Positions 22,860 to 33,267 of a DNA stretch of 64,000 nucleotides are shown here, piece after piece. The DNA comes from Aradus depressus. Lineage: Eukaryota; Arthropoda; Insecta; Hemiptera; Aradidae. Below the pieces are notes generated by a model. That model was given only the letters and a program-made list of their open reading frames with translations. It was not told the DNA's origin and did not search any database. Every line of letters starts with the position of its first letter. Positions within the stretch are counted from its first letter, which is position 1. The stretch covers positions 99,410,115 to 99,474,114 of the forward strand of contig OY759214.1 in the NCBI GenBank assembly GCA_963662175.1, in the 5' to 3' direction. A program made the translations under genes and the position numbers.

Positions 22860-22933
22860 CTGAAATCAGATGCAACATTTTAAATAAAATGATTATGAAA
22901 TGCGTCTATCTGTGTTTGAGGAGATTTACTTAC

Positions 22934-25900
22934 CCTCGCAACTTATGAGTTCAGATTTCAAACTATCTATTTGCCGTAGTAGATTGTCTATTTCATCTGT
23001 CATTTCTTCTATTTTCTCTTCTAATTCTTTCAATTGACCATTTAATTCGCGTATTTCAGCTCGTAGTTTCACTATTTCCTCTTGTTTGATTTGGTTTTCG
23101 TCTTCTTCCAATTTGAGCTTGGTTTCCAAAATGGACATTGTCTCCTTGAGTGTATCATTTTCATCTCTCATATAGTTTAGTTGATCTTTAGTTTGAGACA
23201 ACATATCTTGAGTATCCATCAGTTCTTTCTCAAGGGCCTCTTTCTCGGCACGCACTGCTCCCAACTGCTCTCGGCATTTCTTCACCGATCCCCCTAGCAC
23301 TGTGTTTTCTGCATTTCGGATGGCCAATTCTTCCAAAAGTTTGACTTTGTCCGCTTTGATTTGTCTCATCTCCTCCTCCAGGTCGTCAATAGTTGATTTC
23401 TGTTCTTCCACAGTTCCTGTGCAGATGGACAAGTCGTTTTCTAGGGAGTTTTTAACTCTTTCTAAAGCATGCATTTCTCGTTTCATCTTATCTATTAGTT
23501 GCTTTAAATTTAAAATTACCTCATCTAATTTTTCAATAGTTTCCAAAGCAATGTCTCTGGCTTTTTCTAATTTAGAAATCGTATTAAGGAGCTTCCTTAT
23601 TTCATCATAAAGTCTTCTATTTTCAGCTTCATGTGTAGTTATTTCTTTTTTAAGTGCATAATTGTCTTCTTCTAATGCTTTATTGTTATCACGACAAAGC
23701 TTCAAGTCTAACTGAAGGTCTTCAATTTGGTAGACCAGTTTCTGAATTTGATCTTCTAAAGATTCTTTTACGAATAGTAAATCAGTTATTTGAGATTTAC
23801 AAGCATCTAATTGTTGCCGTAAATCTTTGATGACTCCATTTGCATTATCTAGTTCACTTTTGAGATTTGCAAGTTTTTCTTTTAGCCCAGCTATTTCACG
23901 CAACTGTGTGGCTTCTTGTTTTCCTGATGCATCTAGCTCCTCTGTAAGCTTGTGTATCTCTGTTTCCAATTGTTCTATTCTCTCTTTTAGTTCCTCATTC
24001 TCTTGTGCCCAACCATTCATTTCTTCTTCTAGTGAGCTCACATTCCCTTTTAACATTTCATTTTCCTCTTCCAGCATGCTCATTTTTTCTTTCAAGTCTT
24101 CTAATTCTTCCATAATTTCATCATTCTCATTTTGACAATTTTTTAAAGCCAATTCAAGATTGTCAAGTTTTTCATTTAGTTTGTCAATTTCTCCTTGCAA
24201 TTTTTCAATGTCTTCCTTTAATATTTCATTTTCTACTTCCGTCTTCTTCAAAGCAGACGAACATTCCTCCAAATCATCTCTCAGTTCTTTTATAGTTACA
24301 ATATGAGTCTCGTTTTCATTTTCTAAGGCTTTGTTCTGAGACTCTAGTTGCTCCACGTTTTTCTTAAGTTCGTCTATATCATTCAACATCTTTATAATCT
24401 CATCTTTAAGATCGACAACTGTAGCTTCCGATTCAGCGAGTGCTTTCTTCAAGTCACCGTTTGCTTTAAGTAGCTGATTATATTTTAATTTTAGTTCATC
24501 TATTTCATCTTTGAGTGCTTGAATTTCTTTGAGTCTCTGTCTCAATTCGTTATCACAGTCACTATTCACTTCCCTCGAGGCTCTCAGTTGTTCGTTGGAA
24601 TCATTCACTGCTTTCTTCAGAGATTCATTGCTATTTTTACATTCTAAAAACTCGTTCTGGAGCCGATCTCTTTCGCGCTCAAGGTCTTTCATGGCTTTCT
24701 CCAATTTACTATTATCTCTATTTAGTTGATCAATTAAGTTTTTGGAATCCTGTAAGTCTTTATTAACTTGAACAAGTTCCGCTTCTAAGCCGTTTATTTT
24801 GTTGTCTGCATTCCTTAGTTCGTCTTTAAGTTTTATCATTTCATTCTCTGAATCTCTTATTTTGTCCTTCAGATCATCATTCTCTTTAGTCAGTTTACTT
24901 ACTTCACGATTAGCCCCATCCAGATCTTCTTTCAATTGATCAATTTGATCCAGAGATTTTGCTAATTCTTTTTTTAAATTATCTAATAAACTCTGCATAT
25001 CAGCAAGAGCATTCAAAAGGTCCCTATTTTCGCTTTTAAGATACTCATTCTCACTTCTACATTTCTCTAATTGCTCGCTGCATTTCTCCAGATCGTCGTT
25101 AGTGTCCTGAAGAGCACTTCTGGTTTTCTTCAGTTCTTCCTGACAGTTATCCAGGTTATCCTCCAATTCTTTGACCCTTTCTCTTAATTGCTTCTCCTGT
25201 GGCTTCAAATTACTAAGATCTTTACTTAAAGTAGCATATTTGTTTTGACAATCATCCATTTTTTTCTGAAGGTCATTCATTTGTTTCAATGCATTCCCTA
25301 ACTGCTTGCTCAAGTCACCATTTTCTTGTTTACAAAGGTTACTTTTATCAATTTCCGCTTTTAGACTCTCTTGACAAATGTTTAATTGATCTTTTAGCTT
25401 AGCATTTTCTGCATTTGAAGCAATTACATGCCCTTTTAAAGCATCAATTTCAGCCGTTAGACCCTCAATTTGTTTCTTCATATCTGCATTATTTTTCTTT
25501 TCCTCCACCAAAACGTCCTTCAGCCTGTTGACTTCATCTTGTAGCCCTCTATTTTTCTCCTTTAACGCTGCAAGTTCTTTTTGTAAAGTCCCTACTTTAT
25601 CCTGACACTCCTCAAGTTGTTTTTTAAGTTTCTTCATTGCAGCATCCGCCTCTTTTTTGAAGATGTTTAGGTCCTCCATCTCCCGCTTGAGGCCTGTATT
25701 GAGGGCCTTTTCACCCTCCAATTCACGTTGAATCTTATCAAGCGTTTGAATGCATTCCTTTCTTGCAGTTTCACATATCTTAAGTTTATCTAAGAGATCA
25801 TTAATTGTATTTTCCAATCCATTAATTTTTCCCTTTCCCCTCAGAAGTTCATCCTGGGCTTCTTTGCAATCATTAATTTCTTTCCTTAACTGATCTTGCA

Positions 25901-28037
25901 ATTTATCTATCTGGTCTTTTTGTTCATTCAATGTTTTTTTCGCATTTTCTAATTCTTCTTTTATATCTTTTTTTTCTTTCTCAGCTTTTGCTAACGCTTT
26001 TTGACACTCGTCTAGATTCTTCGCCAAGTCAGCAATTTTACCATTAGCAGCATCTAATTGCCCCTTCAAGTCACTAACCATTGTTTTTAGATCAGTTTTT
26101 TCAGCAAGACAGTCATTCAAATCACCCTTTAAAGCTTCTGCTTGATCTTCAAGCTTCTTCAAGCTTTCCGAGCAGTTTCCCATCTGACTTTTTAACATAC
26201 CTAATTCATCTTTCAAGTCTCCAATTTCTTTATTTAAATCGGCTACATCAGCTTCCAATTTTTGAATCTTATCCTTTCCTTTCTCCAACTCTCCATTTAG
26301 TCTTTCGTTGTTTGTCCTACAATCAGCTAAATCATTTTCTGCACTGTCCAGTTGTTCCGCCAGCTGTTTATTTTTCTTCTTCTCTTCACCCAACATATCC
26401 TCCAACGTTTTCCTTGTAGATTCCAACTCTCCAAGTTTATCTTTCAATTGTCCATTCTCATCTATTGCAGTATTCCCCACTCCTTTACATTCCTCCAGTT
26501 GATTTTCTAAATCCCCTTTAGCCTTTTCCAACTGTCCAATATTTTTCTTCAGTTGTTCAATTTCATTTTTTGCCGCTTCGTTGTCTGCTAAACACTGAGC
26601 ATGTTGTTCCTTCAAGCCTGCTAAATCATCTTGTAAAGCTTTCAATTTGTCTACAAGTTCAGCAAGCTGACCTCTCAATTTATTATTTTCTCCTTCATTA
26701 GCTTCCAATTTGTCTTTTAAATCTAATAATTCCTCCTTCATCCGACCATTTTCATCTTGCAAAGCTTTATTTGCATCTTGAAGCTCTTTCAGAGCATGTT
26801 TAAAGGCATCATTATCTTTTTTTAAATCTTCATTTTCATTGTTCATACTCTCTGACTTCCTCTCCAGATCATTTAAATTATTTTTCAAGTTATTATTTAA
26901 CAAAAGTAAATCATTATATTTATCTTCTGAAGCAGCCAAAGCTTCTTGACATTGTTTTAATTGGTCTTTCAACTTCTGCAGTTCATCAGCAAGGGATTCT
27001 TTGTCCGCACCCAGCTCTTCCATAAGATCAATGGATCTCCTTTGTTCCTCGATTGTATCCATTAACTCTTCAATTCTATCCTCTAATTTTTTCAATTCAC
27101 TTTCTACATTTTTTAAATCGTTTTTCAATTTTTCAATATCCTCATCTCTCATAGCTATTGCATTTTTCAATTCGTCAATTTCAGCTAAAGCTGCAGCTAA
27201 TTTTTCTTTACTTTCATTATAATTTTCCAATTCCTCAGTTAATCCTTTGATTTTGTCCTCCAGTTCTTTGATTTTCTTCATGGCATCTTCTATATCAGCC
27301 CGTAGAGCCTTGGCATCCTCACACTTCTTCAGAAGCTCCTCCAATTCGGCCTGTGAGGTTTCCAATAGTGCTCTCAGAGAATCTATCTCTTCTTGTTTCT
27401 CCATAAGTTTTTTAAAACATTGTTCCTTGTCTTCTCTGTCTTTCTCTAGTTCCTTTATCTTGTGTTCAGCCTCTGCAAGTTGATCTTTTATTCGTTGATT
27501 TTCATTTTTCAATTGTTCCATTTCTTCAAGAGCTTCATTACATTTTCCAAGTTGATCCTTGAGGACCTTATTCTCATCTTGACATTCTGTAAGTTTCTTC
27601 CCCAGCTCTTCAATTTCACCTAAAGCAGTATTATACTTCTCTTGGTTATCCTTTAGTTCTTGACACAGTTTTCCGTTGAACTCTTTCTGATATTCGTAGT
27701 TGTTGAGTAGGTTCCTGATGGTTTCTCTGGCCGCTTTGATCATGTCCTCGATGTACTCACATCGTATCTGCGGATCTTGCAGAATGTCATCCATCCTTTC
27801 TATCAGCCCTTCCCGTTCCAGTCTTTCTATTTCGCTCTGTTTCAAGGCAAGTTCTTCCTGTAAATAATCTTTATTTCGTGATAAGTTGACCATTTGTGCC
27901 ATCAGTTGATCTCTTACGTCAGACATTTCATCTATAGCCACCTGAATTTGTTCGTTTTCTTCTTTTGTTTTGATCAAATCATTCACTTTTTCTTCTAATT
28001 GTTTTTGCATATCGTTCAGGGCGTAGCGTAGTTGTTC
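22934..28037 (-). CDS. Giant coiled-coil protein, 5.1-kb central exon
   Basis: One exon of 1,701 codons plus one base. The acceptor is GTTTAAAG|GAACAA, which reads EQLRYALNDMQ and then Met at 28010; the donor is GAGG|GTAAGT. The whole exon is a heptad-repeat coiled coil rich in Leu, Glu, Lys, Asp, Asn and Gln, with only two prolines (DPQ and KPQ). Numbering from the Met at 28010, 25 of the 26 cysteines from residue 354 to 1691 fall on the same heptad position (residue number 4 modulo 7); Cys715 is on the partner core position. Together with 12 other exons (42220-42415 to 14343-14726, all phases consistent) the protein is about 2,347 residues. Such proteins form long rods in cytoskeletal, centrosomal or ciliary structures. 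I do not recognise a specific orthologue. Serine-rich frames on the opposite strand are shadows. Confidence 0.95.
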
Positions 28038-28190
28038 CTTTAAACAAATGCAATTCTTATGTTAGTACACCTAACAATACAGATACTTAAAATTTGTAGA
28101 GTATACAATTATAATGCAGCAGAAAACCACAATGAATGTTGGGTACCACTGAAATCAAAATTAAATATGTATTTTTACAAAAATTATCTT

Positions 28191-28460
28191 AATATATAAA
28201 ATCCCAAAATTATATTTCTGTCTGTTGCCTACTAACCCAAAAACGGATGAATCTATATCCACAAAATTTTGATATTTCTAAAATCTCACGACATAAAATA
28301 TGTATAGACGAATGACGTTCAAACATCTTGATTAGGAGAGGCCACAGAGAAAATGGTGTCGGTTTTTTTAAGGTTATTGGGTGGCGCATCATACGAACGG
28401 TCTCGAAAAAAAGCGAGAAATAAACGAAAACTGAAGAAAATAAATACCATGAGAACGATC
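28191..28460. repeat. Probable retroelement-derived intron repeat
   Basis: Reads ATATATAAAATCCCAAAATT, then a GTCTGTTGCCTACTAACCC and AACGGATGAATCTATATCC segment. This resembles short dispersed elements with an 'ACGGATGAA.C.AT.T' core. No frame. Confidence 0.35.
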
Positions 28461-28506
28461 GTCGTCGGCTGTTAGAAGCCGAGATATTATACGAGGTATT
28501 ATTAAT

Positions 28507-28562
28507 AGTTCTACTATTCCGAGAGCTATTATAGCTATAATAGCCCTCGGAATAGTAGAACT
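28507..28562. repeat. 56-bp palindrome
   Basis: AGTTCTACTATTCCGAGAGC followed by TATTATAG is mirrored without a loop by CTATAATAGCCCTCGGAATA and GTAGAACT, with one mismatch in 28 pairs. It lies in an intron between two coiled-coil exons, next to a GT microsatellite at 28621-28646. Confidence 0.85.
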
Positions 28563-28727
28563 TCACACAGGTTGTGCATGCGAGGACTTGTGTTATTTCT
28601 GAAGTTTTGAAGATTATTATAGTGTGTGTGTGTGTGTGTGTGTGTATGTCGCCTATAATATTTTTTGTTAAAAATACTTTTTTTTGTACTTATTATAATT
28701 TCAATAATTGTTTATTAGTATCTATAC

Positions 28728-28826
28728 CTGTCTACAATCGGCACTTATCGCCAACTGCTCAGCATGATTAATCAATCGTGAAATTTCATCTTCTTGGTCG
28801 GCTATCGTACATTTAAGTTCTTCTAC
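28728..28826 (-). CDS. Giant coiled-coil protein, exon
   Basis: 99 nt, acceptor GTTTTTTGACAG, donor CAG|GTATAG, phase 0 at both ends. It encodes VEELKCTIADQEDEISRLIN, then HAEQLAISADCRQ. Helical; joins to EQLRYAL of the 5.1-kb exon. Confidence 0.85.
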
Positions 28827-28957
28827 CTGTCAAAAAACGTCTTAGTAATGTTTGAAAAACTTTTTTCATAGTTTTTATACATAAACATAAAAACAAAATA
28901 AATTATTATTCCTTCGAATTTAAGATGCACATTTTTTTCACATATTTCGGACCTTAA

Positions 28958-29070
28958 AAGTTGGCAGTCTCTTAAAATCGAGTTTTTTTTTATGCATCAT
29001 TTTCAGAGAAGAACAAATGTTACGTAACGCAATTTACGATAGTGTTACGAAATTTACAGACTGCCAAATA
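28958..29070. repeat. Possible small inverted-repeat element
   Basis: TTGGCAGTCT at 28961 and its reverse complement at 29058 bracket about 90 bp with a TACGTAACG centre. The adjacent minus-strand frame reads KDLPEKDCELNLIADIW, but no family could be assigned. Confidence 0.35.
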
Positions 29071-29079
29071 TCTGCTATA

Positions 29080-29640
29080 AGGTTAAGCTCACAGTCTTTT
29101 TCAGGTAGATCTTTCATTTTCGCTACATTGTTACGAGAGTTAGAATCACGAGAGAACTCTACATATTCATAATGTTCTCTCCAAATTATTAAAATTAATA
29201 CCCCCAATCGAGTATATAGAAAACAAGTTTATTTTTGACGCAGCGCGAATGCGAAAAGTTTTCGAACATATTATTAGACTTATTCCATAAATGTAAAATT
29301 ACACGCTAATTCCTCTCATTATGAAATTCAAGATTGTTACATTTATATATGGTCATTTGGGAACGTTTTACAGGCTCGGAGTCTTCCTAGCAAACGAATC
29401 GCACCGTCCTAATGTTCACTGGATTATTTTTAATGTTTGTGCTGTATTTTTGATGTTCCTTCCATCTCAGACATTACTCAATCGCCCAACGCGCTACAAT
29501 TTGTTGAAAATCAGCAAAAACATTTGCTTGCTCTTCCCTTTAGCCAGATTTATTATACAGCAAAAAGTATTAGTTATAAAAAATATACTATAATTTTCAT
29601 CTGAACATATGATATAGTATAAATATGTATAATATAATAT
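29080..29640. other. Intron without recognised gene
   Basis: A 90-codon plus-strand frame at 29321-29593 is hydrophobic but has no recognisable motif and lies antisense in an intron. I treat it as chance. Confidence 0.4.
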
Positions 29641-29643
29641 TAC

Positions 29644-29775
29644 CTCTTTGAGAAGATGATTCCTTTCTATTTCAGCTCGCTTTAAACTTAATAGTTTGTT
29701 TTTAGTTTCTACTTTTTCTTTTTTTAATTGTTCAACTTCAATGGATTTGGATCTGAGTTCATCAATTTCCCAATC
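29644..29775 (-). CDS. Giant coiled-coil protein, exon
   Basis: 132 nt, phase 0 at both ends; acceptor TTTTTTTTAG, donor GAG|GTAATA. It encodes DWEIDELRSKSIEVEQLKKE, continuing as a Lys/Glu/Leu helix to AEIERNHLLKE. Confidence 0.85.
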
Positions 29776-30289
29776 CTAAAAAAAAAAAAAATAATAAATA
29801 AATAAAACAGTATATAAATTTATTTTTTTAAACACAGTCAATAACGATGAAACATTATATATTCTATTTATAGTTACGAGTAAGACGCAAAATTTTGAAA
29901 ACATGACTAGACAAACCGTTGGAGTGCAGTAGAGAAATTCCACAGTATCGGATTCTTAGATTTCGATAATAAAATAACTTAATTAAAAATAAACAAAAAC
30001 CCGACTATGGAAAAAAATGTCAAATTAAATGAAATGAAAATAAATTTTACTCTGGAACCGAGGTCCTCTAAGAATATATACATAAGAAATAAAAAAAAAA
30101 TAAAATATATGTTTGCCCTATGGAAGAAATAAAAAAATAAATAAATAAGGTCTAATATGGAGAAAAACTGTACATAAATATAAGTAAATAATTAAAAAAA
30201 AAACTTAATTAAGTTTATATAAATACATCTATAAAAGTACAAAGATGAAAAAAGATAAATTAAAAATAAAAGAAAGGGAAGGATGCACA

Positions 30290-30740
30290 GACGGTTTGAA
30301 ATAATATTAATTTAAGAAAACTGATATAATAAAAACCGTGCTGGTAAGAATTGATGGTGAAATGTAGGAAAATACAAAGGAACGGCTAATCAGAGAGAGA
30401 GGATTGTATACCGAAGAGGAATTGGAAGAGAGGATTTGAAGGAAGCCACGGAAGGAGAGTGAAAGACGTGGGGAGACAGGGAGTTGTAGAGAGAGGAGGC
30501 CTGGACAAGGAACGAGTTGTGGAAGGCAGAGGAGCGATGGGATGGGGATGAAGAGGTCCGAAGGACGGGATCTGGTGTGTCTTTGGTGGACAGAGGACTT
30601 GAATTGGAACATTTGGTAAAGGTAGTAGGGTTCTTTCGATTTAAGAATTTGGAAGAGGAAGGAGCCTAGGAGGTAGTCTCTGCGGTTGGAGGCATTTCAA
30701 CTCGAAGTACCAGGGCAAGATGTGAGCGTCTCTAGGGACA
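30290..30740 (-). pseudogene. Retroelement reverse-transcriptase tail relic (probable)
   Basis: The minus-strand frame carries KSSVHQRHTRSRPSDLFIP ahead of a Pro/Leu/Ser-rich stretch and SLSFRGFLQIL. Just before it a YLLGSFLFQILKSKEPYYL segment appears. This resembles the extreme C-terminus of a non-LTR reverse transcriptase, but without the catalytic part the call is tentative. Confidence 0.4.
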
Positions 30741-30868
30741 TCCAAAACAAATCTGACGTCAGTCAAATATAACCCTAAAAGCACTATCAATTAAACAATT
30801 CTATATTTTCTTGCACAAATGATCGTGTACAAAGGAATGGATAATTACCATTAATTAAAGAAACTTAC

Positions 30869-30991
30869 AGAAAGTCGCTGGCTCGTGGCTCTTTCTTTTC
30901 TATGTCGAAATACTTCTTCTTGTAATTTTTGATACTTGTCTTTGAGTTCTTTCATTCTTTCTTCAATTCCGCCGAAGGCTTGAAGCCGCAC
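30869..30991 (-). CDS. Giant coiled-coil protein, exon
   Basis: 123 nt, phase 0 at both ends; acceptor TATTAAATATAG, donor TCT|GTAAGT. It encodes VRLQAFGGIEERMKELKDKY, then QKLQEEVFRHRKERATSQRLS. Confidence 0.85.
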
Positions 30992-30999
30992 CTATATTT

Positions 31000-31530
31000 A
31001 ATACAAGTTAATATCAATTGGAGAAATTCTTACTAGAAATTCAAGAAGCATTCAACGAATTTTCGTTCTTCATTCGAAAACATAAATATATCTCCAAAAA
31101 TATGCAATATTAAGTTCATTCAAAAACGTAATAAGGGGTTAACTAACACTGAAAACTCAACATCGAATTTCTGATCGATTATAACATCTATAGGTACTTC
31201 GTATAACTGGGGAAGAAAATAAACATGAGCAATAGAATTAATTCGCAAAACTAGATTTGGTAAGAGGACCTTAACTCAGAAGGCAAGTACTTACACTCAT
31301 CTGTTTTTGGTTTCCTTTGTGAGGGGAAAGAACCATATACAGTGAAACCTGGTTAAGTGGGCCCTGGATATGTGAGAAACCTCTGTTACTGATAATTACA
31401 ATGAGGTCCCGACACTTTTGCATTGAAATACCTCTCTTATTGGTTATTTTCAAACCTTTTTTAATTGATATTTGATAATTTCAGAAAAAGCATCAGAAAC
31501 CTTACATAAATATTTTGAGATTTCAAATAT
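31000..31530. other. Intron without recognised feature
   Basis: AT-rich. The TGAAACCTGGTTAAGTGGGC segment near 31345 and the TAAACAGGTTTCACTGTAA segment near 32015 are inverted relatives, suggesting a larger degraded TIR element around the MITE at 31585-31709. Confidence 0.35.
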
Positions 31531-32035
31531 TAACAACTTCTAAGTTGAGGAACTCGGACATATTGGGGAAACTTGTAATAAATTAATAAAACAAACTTAT
31601 TTTTGAAATATTGTCTATTCCACTAAAGAGGAATAGATTCCACTATAAGGAGAAAATTCCACTATCTTTAGTGGAATAGACAATATTTCAAAAATAAGTT
31701 TGTTTTATTCATTTATGTCAAATATTGATAATCCTGGCATATTTTATCAAATTTATACTATCGAGAAACACCTTAAAGCTACTAGCACTCTAATACAAAC
31801 CAATATAACAGATTTTTTTAAGTCATAAATGTTGTAGTATTGTTTTGAAAAATAAAAATTGGACATAATAACAACATAAAATATGCATTTTTCATTAACA
31901 TTTTCACCTCTATAAATAAAACAACTGTCATTTCAAACCTGCCTATTTGGAAAACTAGGTAAATGAAAAGCCCTTATAAGTGATAAAAAATCCTAGGTCC
32001 CTTGAGATCCCAGTTAAACAGGTTTCACTGTAATT
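31345..32035. mobile_element. Possible larger TIR element enclosing the MITE
   Basis: ACAGTGAAACCTGGTTAAGT at about 31340 and CAGTTAAACAGGTTTCACTG at about 32011 are inverted relatives with 'CAGTGAAACC' termini, the classic end of some Tc1/pogo-like elements. About 690 bp lie between, with the 31585-31709 MITE nested. No transposase frame survives. Confidence 0.5.
31585..31709. mobile_element. MITE with perfect 44-bp inverted arms
   Basis: 31585-31628 and 31666-31709 are exact reverse complements: AATAAAACAAACTTATTTTT through CTATTCCACTAAAG, and back. A 37-bp centre separates them. Perfect arms suggest recent origin or gene conversion relative to the diverged copies at 13.8, 53.3 and 63.7 kb. 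Confidence 0.85.
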
Positions 32036-32315
32036 AGGATTAACTTTTTCTTTTAATGACATATTCCTGTCCTCTATATTGTTGTTTGTGCCCATTTTTT
32101 AACGGTGGTTCCCCTCTATTCACTTTTCTTCAGTGAATTAGCAATTAACAAAGACATTGATAAAAATTAACTTCAAAATGTGAATAACAACGAACAAAAT
32201 GAGAACAAGCAAGATTTCGTCAAGTGGGCAGTTGTCTTCTGGATTGCAAATTGTAACCTTGTTCCAGTGAAAAATTTATAACCTTCCCCCTTTTACAGCT
32301 GTTTTATTGATGTTA

Positions 32316-32445
32316 GTTGTTATGACTCAAGCCCGGGCTTAAACTACGAGGTCATATCACCTACTACCAGAGCGCTCTTTCGTCGCTCTGGTGTGCATGA
32401 CCCCGTACTCTACAATGCAAGTCCTAAATTTTGCTTACCTACTAT
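32316..32445 (-). mobile_element. tRNA-derived SINE, 3' fragment
   Basis: TGACTCAAGCCCGGGCTTAA, CTACCAGAGCGCTCTTTCGT and AAGTCCTAAATTTTGCTTAC match the family. Core and head are missing. Confidence 0.8.
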
Positions 32446-32449
32446 TTCA

Positions 32450-33255
32450 TTTTAAGAGAACTCTCCTGTAGACGCTGTATCTCATATTGAACGAAATGAC
32501 AATGACGTAAAAAGTAATAATAACGAAAATATGTAAATAGAATACCTACATAAAACATGCTTTGATAATATAAAATGGCTTCATAAATTAATTCTTCTAA
32601 TTCAATTATATCTTTCACCGATACATCCTATATGCATATTTCAATTATGAAAACAAATAAACCTATAAGATTTAAGTCATAATGATTGCGAGCAAAAGAA
32701 GTTTTATATCGAACATGCGGATTCTGTGAACTAATTGAAAATAAGTTCAAACTGCCGAAACAAGCACATAGAAACATGGGATACTTGTGCTAAAATGTAA
32801 ATAATATAAATAAACTAATAATACAATCAATAAATAAGTAACATAAAATAAAGTGATATAAAAAGCTTTAACAATTAACTTAGCAGATAAAACAACCAAA
32901 AGTTAATATTTTTTCAATTGAAACACTTAAATCACTTTATTTTATTTTATTTATTTATTTATTGAATTATTTATATTTATTTGTTTTAGCACATGTTTCT
33001 ATGAGCTTGTTTTGGCAATTAGAATTTTGCATCTTTTTACTTTTTTTTTTTTTTTTCTTTGCAGATTATCTGATGAAGAGGGCAACCTCGAAAGCCGGCT
33101 AGCATATATGATAAAAATTGTGAGAGGTCAGACTACAGTTTTATGCTATGCAATATTATTTACTTGGCATGAATGGTATTTTTTGAAAAGTAGGCTTTAA
33201 ACAGTTTCTTCTAATCATTTATGTTTAGTTAAGATAACTCCACCATTAATCTATA
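32450..33255. other. Intron without recognised feature
   Basis: AT-rich, with an inner palindrome-like TTATTTTATTTTATTTATTTA region near 32938. No exon in phase was seen. Confidence 0.4.
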
Positions 33256-33267
33256 TATATATATTGA

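Noticed and set aside
23302..27483. Serine-rich plus-strand frames opposite the 5.1-kb exon
   Set aside because: Antisense shadows of Glu/Lys/Leu codons in the coiled-coil exon.
29321..29593. 90-codon hydrophobic plus-strand frame as a gene
   Set aside because: No motif, no splice or promoter context, antisense in an intron.
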